Assembly (NCBI RefSeq): GCF_020708045.1
Contig: NZ_JAJFES010000002.1
Location: forward strand, 372,001 to 436,000
Reading direction: 5' to 3'
DNA length: 64,000 nucleotides
Source: Massilia sp. IC2-278
GTDB taxonomy: Bacteria > Pseudomonadota > Gammaproteobacteria > Burkholderiales > Burkholderiaceae_D
Below, one piece after another: positions 56,122 to 64,000 of the stretch (position 1 is the stretch's first letter; every line of letters begins with the position of its first letter). Under the pieces are notes generated by a model. The model saw only the letters and a list, made by a program, of their open reading frames with translations, searched no databases and had not been told where the DNA came from. A program made the position numbers and the translations under genes.

Positions 56122-56952
56122 TCAAGCGCGCGGCGACCGCCAGCCAGGCAGTCCCGTGAGATCGATGTAGTGGGCCGCGTTGGCGGCAGTGGGTTCTTCC
56201 AGGCGCGGCACGACGCCGAGCAGCGGCGCGGGGATGCGCGCCTCGAGCGCTTCGACATTCTCGTCGAAGAAGCGCATGTCCGGGTCCGCCGTGTTGGCGA
56301 CCCAGCCGTCGAGCACCAGCCCGCGCGCGACGATGGCTTCCACCGTCAGCAGGGCGTGGCTGATGCAGCCCAGGCGCATGCCGACCACCAGGATCACCGG
56401 CAAGTTCAGCTGGGCGGCCAGCTCGGCGCTGTCGAAGGTGTCGTTGAAGGGCACGCGGAAACCGCCCACGCCCTCGACCACGACGGCGTCGGACGCGGCC
56501 AGGATTTCGGTGTAGGCGGCCAGGATCGGCACCGCCTCGATGGTCACGCCTTCGAGCGCGGCGGCGATGTGCGGCGCCGCCGGTTCGCGCAGCATGAAGG
56601 GCGTGGTGATGTTCCGGGGCAGGTGCACGTTGCCGGCGGCGATCAGCATGTCGGCGTCGTCGTTGTGCAGCTCGCCGTCACGCAGCTCGGCGCCGGCGGC
56701 AACCGGCTTCATGCCGCAGGCGCGCTGGCCGCTTTCCACCAGCTTGTGCAGGATCGCGGCGGAGACCAGGGTCTTGCCGATCTCGGTGTCGGTGCCGGTG
56801 ACGAAGCAGGCGAAGCGCGAAGGAATGCCTTCGGCGGCCAGGGCTTCCGACACGGCAGGCGCCGGTGCATCGGCGGGTTTCGGTTGCGCCAGCACCGGCG
56901 CGATGGCGGTTTCGACCGCCGGTTCCTGCGGTTCGTTCAGGTTGCGGCTCAC
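56122..56952 (-). CDS. bioD: Dethiobiotin synthetase with an N-terminal extension
   Basis: ATP-dependent ring closure in biotin synthesis. The P-loop GTDTEIGKT starts at about residue 53, preceded by an Ala/Pro-rich stretch that normal BioD lacks. [22 protein letters not shown] and the C-terminal PLLGVVP are family motifs. The start is a GTG at 56952 that overlaps the bioF stop in GTGA and has GGAGG 4 bases upstream; an in-frame GTG 33 codons on is the only clear shorter option. Total 276 residues against about 225 in E. coli. Confidence 0.92.
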   Translation of the reverse strand: MSRNLNEPQEPAVETAIAPVLAQPKPADAPAPAVSEALAAEGIPSRFACFVTGTDTEIGKTLVSAAILHKLVESGQRACGMKPVAAGAELRDGELHNDDADMLIAAGNVHLPRNITTPFMLREPAAPHIAAALEGVTIEAVPILAAYTEILAASDAVVVEGVGGFRVPFNDTFDSAELAAQLNLPVILVVGMRLGCISHALLTVEAIVARGLVLDGWVANTADPDMRFFDENVEALEARIPAPLLGVVPRLEEPTAANAAHYIDLTGLPGWRSPRA

Positions 56953-58148
56953 ATCGCCTCCAGTTGGTTGATGGCCTGCGCCAGTTGCGTGACCTGTTCG
57001 GGAGTATGCGCGGCAGACAGCGTGATGCGCAGGCGCGCCGTGTTCGCCGGCACCGTGGGTGGACGGATCGCCGGCACCCACAGGCCCTGCGCATGCAGGC
57101 TGGCCGCCACGCGCAAGGCTTCGTCATTCGCGCCGATCACGATCGGCTGGATTGCCGTGTGCGAGACCGGACGCTGCCAGCGGGTCAGCGTCAGCTCGTC
57201 GTCCAGCTGCGCGATCAGCGCCGCCAGGTGCGCACGCAGGCTTGCACCCTCCTCGCCTTCGATGATGTCGAGGCTGGTGAGCAGTGCATGGGCGATGGCT
57301 GGCGGCGAGGCCGTGGTGTAGATGTAGGACCGCGCGCGCTGGATCATCAGTTCGATCACGCTCGCATGCGCGGCGATGAAGGCGCCCGAGACGCCGGCCG
57401 CCTTGCCCAGCGTGCCGACGTAGACCAGGTTCGGCGAGCGCAGCGCGAAGTGTTCCAATGCACCGCGGCCGTGCGCGCCGAGTGCGCCGAAGCCGTGGGC
57501 ATCGTCGACCACCAGCCAGGCGCCGTGGCGCTCGCACAGGGCCAGGAGTTCGGGCAGCGGCGCCAGGTCGCCATCCATGCTGAAGACGCTGTCGGTGACG
57601 ACGATCTTCGTGCAGGTGCTAGTACATGCGCTGCTCGCTTCCAGCTGGGTTGCCAGTGCCGCCACGTCGTCATGCGGATAGACGCTCACATTCGCGCGTG
57701 CCAGGCGGGCGCCGTCGATCAGCGAGGCGTGGTTCAGCGCTTCCGAGAAGATCATCGCGTCCGGTTCCGCGCCGAGCGCGGTCAGTACGGCGAGATTGGC
57801 CATGTAGCCGGTGCTGAAATACAGGGCGCGTGCATCGACCAGGTTCGGCGCCACGAAGGCGGCGAGGCGCTCTTCCAGCAGCGCATGCGCGCGGCTATGC
57901 CCGCTGATCAGGTGCGAGGCGCCGCTGCCGGCGCCGTACAGGCTCGCGCCTTCGCGTAGCGCTTCCACCACGCGTGGATGCGCGGCCAGTCCCAGGTAGT
58001 CGTTGCTGCAAAAGGCCAGCATGGAACGGCCATCGACAAGCTGCTGCGGCGCGCAGGCGGATTCTGCGATACGGCGCCGGCGCGTCAGGCTCTGCGCTTC
58101 CAGCGCCGCCAGCTTGCCCTGGACCTTGTCGATCAGGTCCATGTTCAC
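56949..58148 (-). CDS. bioF: 8-amino-7-oxononanoate synthase
   Basis: PLP enzyme that joins pimeloyl thioester and alanine. The 399-residue product has [50 protein letters not shown] and the PLP Lys in [15 protein letters not shown]. The ATG at 58148 overlaps the bioA stop by 4 bases, and its own end overlaps bioD by 4, so A-F-D are translationally linked. Confidence 0.96.
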   Translation of the reverse strand: MNMDLIDKVQGKLAALEAQSLTRRRRIAESACAPQQLVDGRSMLAFCSNDYLGLAAHPRVVEALREGASLYGAGSGASHLISGHSRAHALLEERLAAFVAPNLVDARALYFSTGYMANLAVLTALGAEPDAMIFSEALNHASLIDGARLARANVSVYPHDDVAALATQLEASSACTSTCTKIVVTDSVFSMDGDLAPLPELLALCERHGAWLVVDDAHGFGALGAHGRGALEHFALRSPNLVYVGTLGKAAGVSGAFIAAHASVIELMIQRARSYIYTTASPPAIAHALLTSLDIIEGEEGASLRAHLAALIAQLDDELTLTRWQRPVSHTAIQPIVIGANDEALRVAASLHAQGLWVPAIRPPTVPANTARLRITLSAAHTPEQVTQLAQAINQLEAM

Positions 58149-59485
58149 GACCCGATCACCGACTCGAACACGCTCTGCGTGCGGATCGCAAGGAGCTCGA
58201 TGTCCTCGTCGCTCAAGACATACGGCGGCATCATGTAGACGGTACGGCCGATCGGGCGCAGCAGCAGTTCCTTTTCGGTGGCCTCGGTGAAGAAGCGGCG
58301 CGAGAAGGTCGAGGCGCGCGCCGCATCCGGCTCGATGGCGTCGAACGCGAAGATCATGCCGCGCTGGCGGAAGTGGCGCACGCGTTCGTGCTCGGCCAGT
58401 GGCGCCAGCGCCACGGTCAGCTTGGTTGCCAGCTCGCGGTTGCGGTTCAACACGTCATCTTCCTGGAAGATCTGCAGCGTCGCCAGCGCGGCGCGGCAGG
58501 CCAGCGCGTTGCCGGTGTACGAGTGCGAGTGCAGGAAGCCGCGTGTGATGTCTTCGCTGTAGAAGGCTTGATAAATCTCGTCGGTGCACAGCACCAGCGA
58601 CAGCGGCAGGTAGCCGCCGCTGATGCCTTTCGACAGGCACAGGAAGTCCGGCCAGATCGCCGCCTGCTCGCAGGCGAAGAAGGTGCCGGTACGGCCGCAG
58701 CCAACCGCGATCTCGTCGGCGATCAGGTGCACGTGGTGGCGGTCGCACAGCTCGCGCAGCAGTTCCAGGTAGAGCGGGTCGTACATCGCCATGCCGGTGG
58801 CGCATTGCACCAGCGGCTCGACGATGATGGCGGCGATCTTGTCGCCGCGTTCCTCGAACAGTTTTTCCACGTCCTTCAGCGCGCGGCGCGCTACGTCCTG
58901 CGACGATTCACCATCAGTCGCATTGCGCGCATCGGGCGAGGCCACCACGTGCGAAGCGCGCAGTAGCGGGCCGTAGGCATCCTTGAACAGCGGGACGTCG
59001 GTGACGGACAGGGCGCCGATGGTCTCGCCGTGGTAGCTGCCCTGCAGGCAGACGAATTCCTGCTTGGCCGGATAGCCGGCGTTGCGCCAGGTATGAAAAC
59101 TCATCTTCATCGCGATCTCGACCGCCGACGCGCCGTCGGACGCATAAAAGGCGTGGCCGAGCGCGTGGCCGGTGAGCGCGGCCAGTTGTTCCGACAGTTC
59201 GATCACCGGCTCGTGGGTGAAGCCGGCCAGCATCGCGTGCTCGAGCTTATCGAGCTGGTCTTTCAATGCCGCGTTGATGCGCGGGTTCGCGTGCCCGAAC
59301 AAATTCACCCACCAGGAGCTGATGCCGTCCAGGTAGCGTTTGCCCTCGTGGTCGTACAGCCACGGACCCTTGCCGTGGCTGACCGCGATCAGCGGCACTT
59401 CCTCGTGGTGCTGCATTTGCGTGCAGGGGTGCCACACGCTGCGCAGGCTGCGTGCGATCCAGTCGGACGATGTTTGATGCTTCAA
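58145..59485 (-). CDS. bioA: Adenosylmethionine-8-amino-7-oxononanoate aminotransferase
   Basis: Transfers an amino group from S-adenosylmethionine to make 7,8-diaminopelargonate. The 446-residue product has [41 protein letters not shown] with the PLP Lys, and the N-terminal WHPCTQM motif that is typical of BioA. Metal-free and with no extra domain. It starts 18 bases after the end of liuC, which makes it part of the same run. Confidence 0.96.
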   Translation of the reverse strand: MKHQTSSDWIARSLRSVWHPCTQMQHHEEVPLIAVSHGKGPWLYDHEGKRYLDGISSWWVNLFGHANPRINAALKDQLDKLEHAMLAGFTHEPVIELSEQLAALTGHALGHAFYASDGASAVEIAMKMSFHTWRNAGYPAKQEFVCLQGSYHGETIGALSVTDVPLFKDAYGPLLRASHVVASPDARNATDGESSQDVARRALKDVEKLFEERGDKIAAIIVEPLVQCATGMAMYDPLYLELLRELCDRHHVHLIADEIAVGCGRTGTFFACEQAAIWPDFLCLSKGISGGYLPLSLVLCTDEIYQAFYSEDITRGFLHSHSYTGNALACRAALATLQIFQEDDVLNRNRELATKLTVALAPLAEHERVRHFRQRGMIFAFDAIEPDAARASTFSRRFFTEATEKELLLRPIGRTVYMMPPYVLSDEDIELLAIRTQSVFESVIGS

Positions 59486-59503
59486 AATGAATCCAATACT
59501 TCT

Positions 59504-60289
59504 CTAGTTCAGCCATGACGGCTTGCGCTTCTCCAGGAAGGAAGAAACGCCTTCGCGTCCCTCGTCCGAAGCGCGGATGGCCGCGATGCGCTGGGCGGTG
59601 TCCAGCACCATCGCCTCGTCGGCCGGCTTGCCGACGACTTCGCGCACCAGCTTCTTCGCTTCCACCACGGCGTGCGGGCTGTTCGAGACCAGCGACTTGA
59701 CGATGCCGGCCACGGTCGTGTCCAGCGCCTCCATAGTCACGACTTCGTGGGCAAAGCCCATGCGTGCGGCCGCGGCGGCGTCGAAACGCTCGGCGGTGAT
59801 GAAGTAACGGCGCGCGGCCTGCTCGCCCATCGCCTTGATGACGTAGGGCGAAATCGTCGCCGGGATCAGGCCCAGCTTCACTTCGGACAGGCAGAAGTTT
59901 ACTCCTTCGGCAGCCACCACGATGTCGCAGGCCGCAACCAGGCCCATGCCGCCGGCGTAGCAGTCGCCCTGGACCTTGGCCACGGTCGGCTTCGGGCACA
60001 GGTAAATCGTGCGCAGCATGTCGGCCAGGCGCGCCGCATCAAGCTCGTTCTCGCTGTGCGAGTAGCCGGCCATCTTCTTCATCCAGTTCAGGTCCGCGCC
60101 GGCGCAGAAAGCCGGGCCGTTCGCGGCCAGGACGATGGCGCGCACCAGTTCGTTGCGGCCGAGTTCATCGAAGGCGAGCGCCAGTTCGGCAATCGCTTGC
60201 TCGTTGAAGGCATTGCGCAGCTCGGGGCGGTTCAGGGTGACGGTGGCGACCTTGTCGGCAATCGCGATGCTCAGGGTTTGGTAGTCCAT
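59504..60289 (-). CDS. liuC: Methylglutaconyl-CoA hydratase (enoyl-CoA hydratase family)
   Basis: A 261-residue crotonase-fold enzyme. FNEQAIAELALAFDELGRNELVRAIVLAANGPAFCAGADLNWMKKMAG has the oxyanion-hole loop, and PTVAKVQGDCYAGGMGLVAACDIVVAAEG the second. The DLNWMKKMAG and SEVKLGLIPATISPYVIKAMGEQAARRY stretches are typical of LiuC/AUH. It hydrates 3-methylglutaconyl-CoA in leucine degradation. It lies 12 bases after liuB. Confidence 0.92.
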   Translation of the reverse strand: MDYQTLSIAIADKVATVTLNRPELRNAFNEQAIAELALAFDELGRNELVRAIVLAANGPAFCAGADLNWMKKMAGYSHSENELDAARLADMLRTIYLCPKPTVAKVQGDCYAGGMGLVAACDIVVAAEGVNFCLSEVKLGLIPATISPYVIKAMGEQAARRYFITAERFDAAAAARMGFAHEVVTMEALDTTVAGIVKSLVSNSPHAVVEAKKLVREVVGKPADEAMVLDTAQRIAAIRASDEGREGVSSFLEKRKPSWLN

Positions 60290-60301
60290 GTTCTTGTTCC
60301 T

Positions 60302-61909
60302 TTACATGCGGAAGACGCCGAACTTCGTTTCTTCGATCGGCGCGTTCAATGCCGCCGACAGGCCCAGGCCCAATACCATGCGGGTATCGGCCGGATCGAT
60401 CACGCCGTCGTCCCACAGGCGCGCCGACGCGTAATACGGGTGGCCCTGGTGCTCGTACTGGTCCTTGATCGGTTGCTTGAAGCTAGCTTCTTCCTCAGTA
60501 GACCACTGGCCGCCCTTGGCTTCGATACCGTCGCGCTTGACGGTGGCGAGTACGGATGCTGCCTGGTCGCCGCCCATCACGGAAATGCGCGCGTTCGGCC
60601 ACATCCACAGGAAGCGCGGCGAGAAGGCGCGGCCGCACATGCCGTAGTTACCGGCCCCAAAACTGCCGCCGATGATGACCGTGAACTTTGGCACCGAGGC
60701 GGTGGCGACAGCGGTGACCATCTTGGCGCCGTTGCGCGCGATGCCTTCGTTTTCGTACTTGCGGCCGACCATGAAGCCGGTGATGTTTTGCAGGAACACC
60801 AGCGGAATCTTGCGCTGGCAGCACAGTTCGATGAAGTGGGTGCCCTTCAGCGCCGACTCCGAGAACAAAATGCCGTTGTTCGCGATGATGCCGACTTTTA
60901 CCCCGTAGATGTGGGCGAAGCCGCAGACCAGGGTGGTGCCGTAGCGCGCCTTGAATTCGTCGAACTCGCTGCCGTCGACCACGCGCGCGATCACTTCGCG
61001 CACGTCGAAGGGCTTGCGGGTGTCCACGGGAATCACGCCGTACAGTTCCTGCGGCGCGTACTTCGGCTCCACGACTTCGCGCGTCGCGCCCTGCACCGGT
61101 TTCACCCGGTTCAGGTTCGAGACGATGGTGCGCGCCAGCGACAGCGCATGCAGATCGTTCTGGGCCAGGTGGTCGACCACGCCCGACAAGCGGGTGTGGA
61201 CGTCGCCGCCGCCCAGGTCTTCGGCGCTCACCACTTCGCCGGTGGCCGCTTTCACCAGCGGCGGGCCGCCCAGGAAGATGGTGCCCTGTTCCTTGACGAT
61301 GATGGATTCGTCGCTCATGGCCGGTACGTAGGCGCCGCCGGCGGTGCAGGAACCCATCACGACCGCGATCTGCGGAATGCCTTTCGCGGACAAATTCGCC
61401 TGGTTGTAGAAGATGCGGCCGAAGTGGTCGCGGTCGGGGAAGACGTCGTCCTGGTTCGGCAAATTGGCGCCGCCCGAGTCGACCAGGTAGATGCACGGCA
61501 GCTGGTTTTGCTCGGCGATCTCCTGGGCGCGCAGGTGTTTTTTGACCGTCATCGGGTAATAGGTGCCGCCCTTGACGGTGGCGTCGTTACAGACGATCAC
61601 GACTTCCTGGCCGGCGACGCGGCCGATGCCGGTGATGATGCCGGCCGCTGGCGCCGCGCCGTCATACATTTCGTAGGCGGCCAGCTGGGAAAACTCGAGG
61701 AAAGGCGTGCCCGGATCGAGCAGCATCTGCACGCGGTCGCGCGGCAGCAGTTTGCCGCGTGCGACGTGCTTGGCGCGCGCCGCTTCGCCGCCGCCTTCGG
61801 CAATTGCCGCCACCTTGGCACGCAGGTCGTCGACGATGGTTTGCATGGCGGCGGCATTCGCCTTGAAGTCGTCACCGCGCGGGTTGAGTTTGCTCTCGAT
61901 ATGGGGCAT
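60302..61909 (-). CDS. liuB: Methylcrotonyl-CoA carboxylase beta (carboxyltransferase) subunit
   Basis: Carboxyltransferase partner of liuD. The 535-residue product has the two crotonase-like lobes of the acetyl-CoA carboxylase-type beta family: [62 protein letters not shown] and the C-terminal [38 protein letters not shown]. The PNQDDVFPD and [12 protein letters not shown] motifs are typical of MCC. It is the first gene of the liu-bio run, 15 bases after ychJ. Confidence 0.95.
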   Translation of the reverse strand: MPHIESKLNPRGDDFKANAAAMQTIVDDLRAKVAAIAEGGGEAARAKHVARGKLLPRDRVQMLLDPGTPFLEFSQLAAYEMYDGAAPAAGIITGIGRVAGQEVVIVCNDATVKGGTYYPMTVKKHLRAQEIAEQNQLPCIYLVDSGGANLPNQDDVFPDRDHFGRIFYNQANLSAKGIPQIAVVMGSCTAGGAYVPAMSDESIIVKEQGTIFLGGPPLVKAATGEVVSAEDLGGGDVHTRLSGVVDHLAQNDLHALSLARTIVSNLNRVKPVQGATREVVEPKYAPQELYGVIPVDTRKPFDVREVIARVVDGSEFDEFKARYGTTLVCGFAHIYGVKVGIIANNGILFSESALKGTHFIELCCQRKIPLVFLQNITGFMVGRKYENEGIARNGAKMVTAVATASVPKFTVIIGGSFGAGNYGMCGRAFSPRFLWMWPNARISVMGGDQAASVLATVKRDGIEAKGGQWSTEEEASFKQPIKDQYEHQGHPYYASARLWDDGVIDPADTRMVLGLGLSAALNAPIEETKFGVFRM

Positions 61910-61924
61910 TGCCGTCTCTCTTAA

Positions 61925-62383
61925 TTATTCGGGAAAGGTGCCGTCCAGGTAGAACCAGCGCGGCGTGCCGCCGATGGCCGGATCGGGCTCGCGCAGGAAG
62001 CGGCTGGTTTCGTGCAGCCGGTGTGCGCGGCCACCCACCTTGAAGCGGGCGACGAATTCGACCGTATCACGATCCGGACTGCTATCTGGATGACCCGGTA
62101 ATTCTGCTTTACGTTGACGTAAACGTAAAGCAGATTTTATCTCCAGGCCGAGCCAGCGCAGGTGCTCGTCTTTATCGAGAATGGCGTCCTGCGGCCGGGT
62201 GCTCGGGTGCCAGGTGGCGCGCAGGTAATCCTCGTTGCGCTGGGTGTAGGCGGTGTAGCGCGAGCGCATCAGGGCTTCGGCCGTGGGCGGCAAGCTGTCG
62301 CCAGCAATGTAGGGGCCGCAGCAGGCGGCAAGCGAAGGACCGCCGCAGGGGCAGGTTCCAGGCGATTTTTTCGAAGTAGACAT
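61925..62383 (-). CDS. ychJ: YchJ family protein with an insertion carrying a palindrome
   Basis: A 152-residue UPF0225 protein. The N-terminus has the SEC-C-like cysteines (CPCGGPSLAACCGPY) and the family motif MRSRYTAYTQRNEDYLRATWHPSTRP; the second half is an NTF2-like fold (VEFVARFKVGGRAHRLHETSRFLRE). Between WLGL and VEFVARF there are 27 residues; E. coli YchJ, as I recall it, has about 13. The extra part (KSALRLRQRKAEL region) is encoded by an AT-rich palindrome. The ATG at 62383 is preferred over upstream options. It is just before liuB on the same strand. Confidence 0.88.
   Translation of the reverse strand: MSTSKKSPGTCPCGGPSLAACCGPYIAGDSLPPTAEALMRSRYTAYTQRNEDYLRATWHPSTRPQDAILDKDEHLRWLGLEIKSALRLRQRKAELPGHPDSSPDRDTVEFVARFKVGGRAHRLHETSRFLREPDPAIGGTPRWFYLDGTFPE
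62104..62133. promoter_or_regulatory. Operator-like palindrome inside ychJ (LiuR/MerR type)
   Basis: CTGCTTTACGTT (62104-62115) and AACGTAAAGCAG (62122-62133) are perfect inverted arms with a 6-base loop. On the minus strand a 16-base palindrome, TTTACGTCAACGTAAA, is preceded by a second TTTACG; with a 19-base gap this could form a MerR-type promoter (TTTACG then GAATTA) driving liuB, whose start is about 200 bases downstream. LiuR, a MerR regulator of liu genes, binds palindromes of this general kind; the exact consensus was not checked. Confidence 0.55.
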
Positions 62384-62445
62384 GCGCGGATTATCCGCGA
62401 TTTCCATGGAGCGGCGCACTCGGCGTGGCTGCGGGGCCGATGACC

Positions 62446-62501
62446 GGACAAACAAATGTTTGTCCTACAAACAAATGTTTATGGCCCAAACAAATGTTGG
62501 T
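62446..62501. repeat. Three 19-base tandem repeats upstream of ychJ
   Basis: The core CAAACAAATGTT recurs three times at a 19-base period (62448, 62467, 62486). The first copy is a 20-base palindrome with 8-base arms, GGACAAAC and GTTTGTCC, around AAAT; the others are imperfect. It lies 65 to 118 bases before the ychJ start and could be an operator array or a slippage repeat. The patch is AT-rich against its surroundings. Confidence 0.75.
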
Positions 62502-62546
62502 GCGGCAGCACATGCCTGGCCGGATATCCTGGCTGACTGGGCAGCT

Positions 62547-63110
62547 TCAGGGCAGGCGCACGCCGGCGGCGCAGGCCTGCACCAGCTTCGCCAGGCGCGC
62601 CGCCCGGGTTTCCGGCTTCTTCGCCGTGGTAATCCAGTGCAGCACCGTTTTGCGGTAGCCCGGCGGCAGCTTCTCGAAATAGGCCCAGGCCGTGGCGTCG
62701 CGCCGGAATGCCTGCAGTTCGGATTCGGCCAGTTCGGCCGCCTGCGCCTGCTCGTGCGAATAGATGCCGGACTTCGCTTCGGTACGCAGTGCAAAGGCAC
62801 GCTCGCCTTCAGGCCGCATTCGGCCGGCGGCGCGCAATGCGTCCATCTTCGCGATGTTCACCGCGCTCCAGATCGAGCCCGGCCTGCGCGGCGTGAATCG
62901 GATCGAATAGGCCGTATCGTCGATGCGCCGGCGCTGGCCGTCGATCCAGCCGAAGCACAGCGCCTCGTCGACCGACTCCGGCCAGGACATGCTGGGCTGC
63001 CCGCTGCCGACTTTGTGGAAGCCGACCAGCAGTTCGCTCGCCGAATCGGCGTGCATTTCCAGCCAGCCGCGAAATGCGGCGGGGGTAGCAAAGAAAACGG
63101 GTTCGGTCAT
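62547..63110 (-). CDS. YdeI/OmpD-associated family protein
   Basis: A 187-residue protein of the YdeI/OmpD-associated (bacteriocin-protection) family. FFATPAAFRGWLEMHADSASELLVGFHKVGSGQPSMSWPESVDEALCFGWIDGQRRRIDD is the conserved N-terminal half and AWAYFEKLPPGYRKTVLHWITTAKKPETRAARLAKLVQACAAG the conserved C-terminal half. Function is not established. The ATG at 63110 gives the normal start. It lies upstream of ychJ in the same direction, with 163 bases between, which hold the 19-base repeats. Confidence 0.88.
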   Translation of the reverse strand: MTEPVFFATPAAFRGWLEMHADSASELLVGFHKVGSGQPSMSWPESVDEALCFGWIDGQRRRIDDTAYSIRFTPRRPGSIWSAVNIAKMDALRAAGRMRPEGERAFALRTEAKSGIYSHEQAQAAELAESELQAFRRDATAWAYFEKLPPGYRKTVLHWITTAKKPETRAARLAKLVQACAAGVRLP

Positions 63111-63167
63111 GGGCGATCGGCTCGGCTTGGCGATCCGGACATTCTACTGCCGAGCAGCCCAGGAAAA

Positions 63168-64000
63168 TCAGCGCCGCAGCGCCAGCATCTCCAGCGCGAA
63201 CGGCGGCGCCTTCCCCTGCATCAGGCTGGTGAGCAGTTGGGCAGTGCCAGCCGCGAAGGTAAACCCGAGCGGCCCGTGCCCGACGTTCAGCCATAAATTG
63301 GCCAACGGCGTGGCGCCGACGATGGGCGCGCTGTTCGGCGTGGCCGGGCGCAAGCCGGCCCAGGCAGTCACCTGGCTGTAGTCGGCCGCGTGCGGCATGG
63401 TTTCTTGCACCTGGCGCGTCAGGCTGCCCACGCGTTTCGGGTCCAGCGTCAGGTCTTCGCCGACCATGTCGACCATCGCCGCCACGCGCAGCTTGTTGCC
63501 GATGCGCGCGTACAGCACCTTGCGTTCGAAATCGGTCACGCTGATCTGGGGGCCGGTGTCGGTGGGGCGGATCGGTGCGGTCAGGCTATAGCCCTTGAGC
63601 GGATACAGGGGCAGCCTGATGCCGGCGTACTCGGCCAGCGCGCGGCTCTGGATGCCGGCCGCCAGCACATAGGCGTCGGCGCCGAGCGCACCGATGCTGG
63701 TGTCCAGGCCGGTCACGCGCCCGCCGGCAACGGCCAGGCCGCGCACCTCGGCATGGACGAAGCCGGCGAAGCGCGGATGCGCGCGTACGCGTTCGGCCAG
63801 GGCCACGCAAAAGGCATAACAGTCGGCCACCGCTTCGCCGGCGTTGTAGATGCCGCCGGCCAGCAGGCTGCGCGCCGCCGCCAGCGAGGGTTCGCGCGCG
63901 GCGCATTCGGCGCCTGTCCAGATCTCGCCGGCGGTGGCCTTGCCGGCGGCCTGCTCGAAGATCTTCGAGGAGCGGTAGACCACCAGCTTGCCGGCGTCGC
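63168..64000 (-). CDS. dadA: D-amino acid dehydrogenase (5' end outside window)
   Basis: FAD-dependent deaminase of D-amino acids, C-terminal 277 residues visible; the frame is open to the window edge (DAGKLVVYRSSK...). AYVLAAGIQSRALAEYAGIRLPLYPLKGYSLTAPI is the substrate-domain motif and the C-terminal AWAGLRPATPNSAPIVGATPLANLWLNVGHGPLGFTFAAGTAQLL is the conserved flavin-binding end of DadA. The enzyme is membrane-associated and feeds electrons to quinone. The N-terminal Rossmann FAD motif lies beyond base 64000. Confidence 0.92.
   Translation of the reverse strand, partial: DAGKLVVYRSSKIFEQAAGKATAGEIWTGAECAAREPSLAAARSLLAGGIYNAGEAVADCYAFCVALAERVRAHPRFAGFVHAEVRGLAVAGGRVTGLDTSIGALGADAYVLAAGIQSRALAEYAGIRLPLYPLKGYSLTAPIRPTDTGPQISVTDFERKVLYARIGNKLRVAAMVDMVGEDLTLDPKRVGSLTRQVQETMPHAADYSQVTAWAGLRPATPNSAPIVGATPLANLWLNVGHGPLGFTFAAGTAQLLTSLMQGKAPPFALEMLALRR

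Noticed and set aside
59672..61924. A 750-codon plus-strand frame opposite liuC and liuB
   Set aside because: Antisense to crotonase and carboxyltransferase genes with intact motifs; composition is typical of GC-rich shadow frames.

Overview
The window is 64 kb of high-GC, gene-dense bacterial chromosome. Gene families and synteny point to a betaproteobacterium, most likely Oxalobacteraceae (Massilia, Telluria or a relative). That placement is an inference from the MSHA-like pilus, a PEP-CTERM protein, a DUF6600 protein, a PaoABC-type molybdoenzyme, the leucine/biotin genes and the rsmI-lpoA-yraN-diaA-dolP block; there is no rRNA to test it. No CRISPR array, insertion sequence or prophage was seen, and no gene-free stretch exceeds about 260 bases.

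Layout. 1-4379: the edge of a type VI secretion cluster, with tssK (cut by the window) divergent from tssE-tssF-tssG. 4542-11561: an SDR oxidoreductase, a three-subunit molybdenum hydroxylase (paoA-paoB-paoC type), and a LysR regulator divergent from an MDR oxidoreductase. 11686-21335: mostly single housekeeping or uncharacterised genes (DUF6624, secreted phosphatase, DUF6152 plus a membrane partner, glutamine cyclotransferase, DUF2269, SDR-DoxX fusion, DUF808, orphan BrnA-like antitoxin, HU, LysE). 21466-26572: a large FecR/DUF6600 envelope protein, ybeD-lipB-lipA, and a PEP-CTERM protein with a near-consensus sigma-54 promoter.

26737-41925 is the most interesting block. It is one minus-strand run of 16 genes: histidine kinase, response regulator, HD-GYP phosphodiesterase, STAS-MshEN-ATPase (MshE), MshG, major pilin, four minor pilins (one carrying a DNRLRE domain), a membrane GGDEF cyclase, and the assembly proteins MshI, PilN-like, MshJ, MshK and the secretin MshL. 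Many genes overlap by 4 to 8 bases. The sequence supports an MSHA-like type IV pilus whose operon encodes its own c-di-GMP maker, putative breaker and a c-di-GMP-sensing motor.

42179-50966: a Suv3-like RNA helicase, a PaaI-type thioesterase, a lipoprotein, a TlpA-like thioredoxin, the dolP-diaA-yraN-lpoA operon divergent from rsmI, a proline-rich membrane protein, and tRNA-Pro(UGG) with a clear promoter and terminator. 51091-61909: a nine-gene minus-strand run in which biotin synthesis genes (bioA, bioF, bioD, bioB) sit between the two subunits of biotin-dependent methylcrotonyl-CoA carboxylase and the rest of the leucine catabolic (liu) set. A palindrome resembling a MerR/LiuR-type operator lies inside the upstream gene ychJ. 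The window ends with a YdeI-like protein and the C-terminal part of D-amino acid dehydrogenase.

Scattered REP-like hairpins of two families mark several intergenic gaps.
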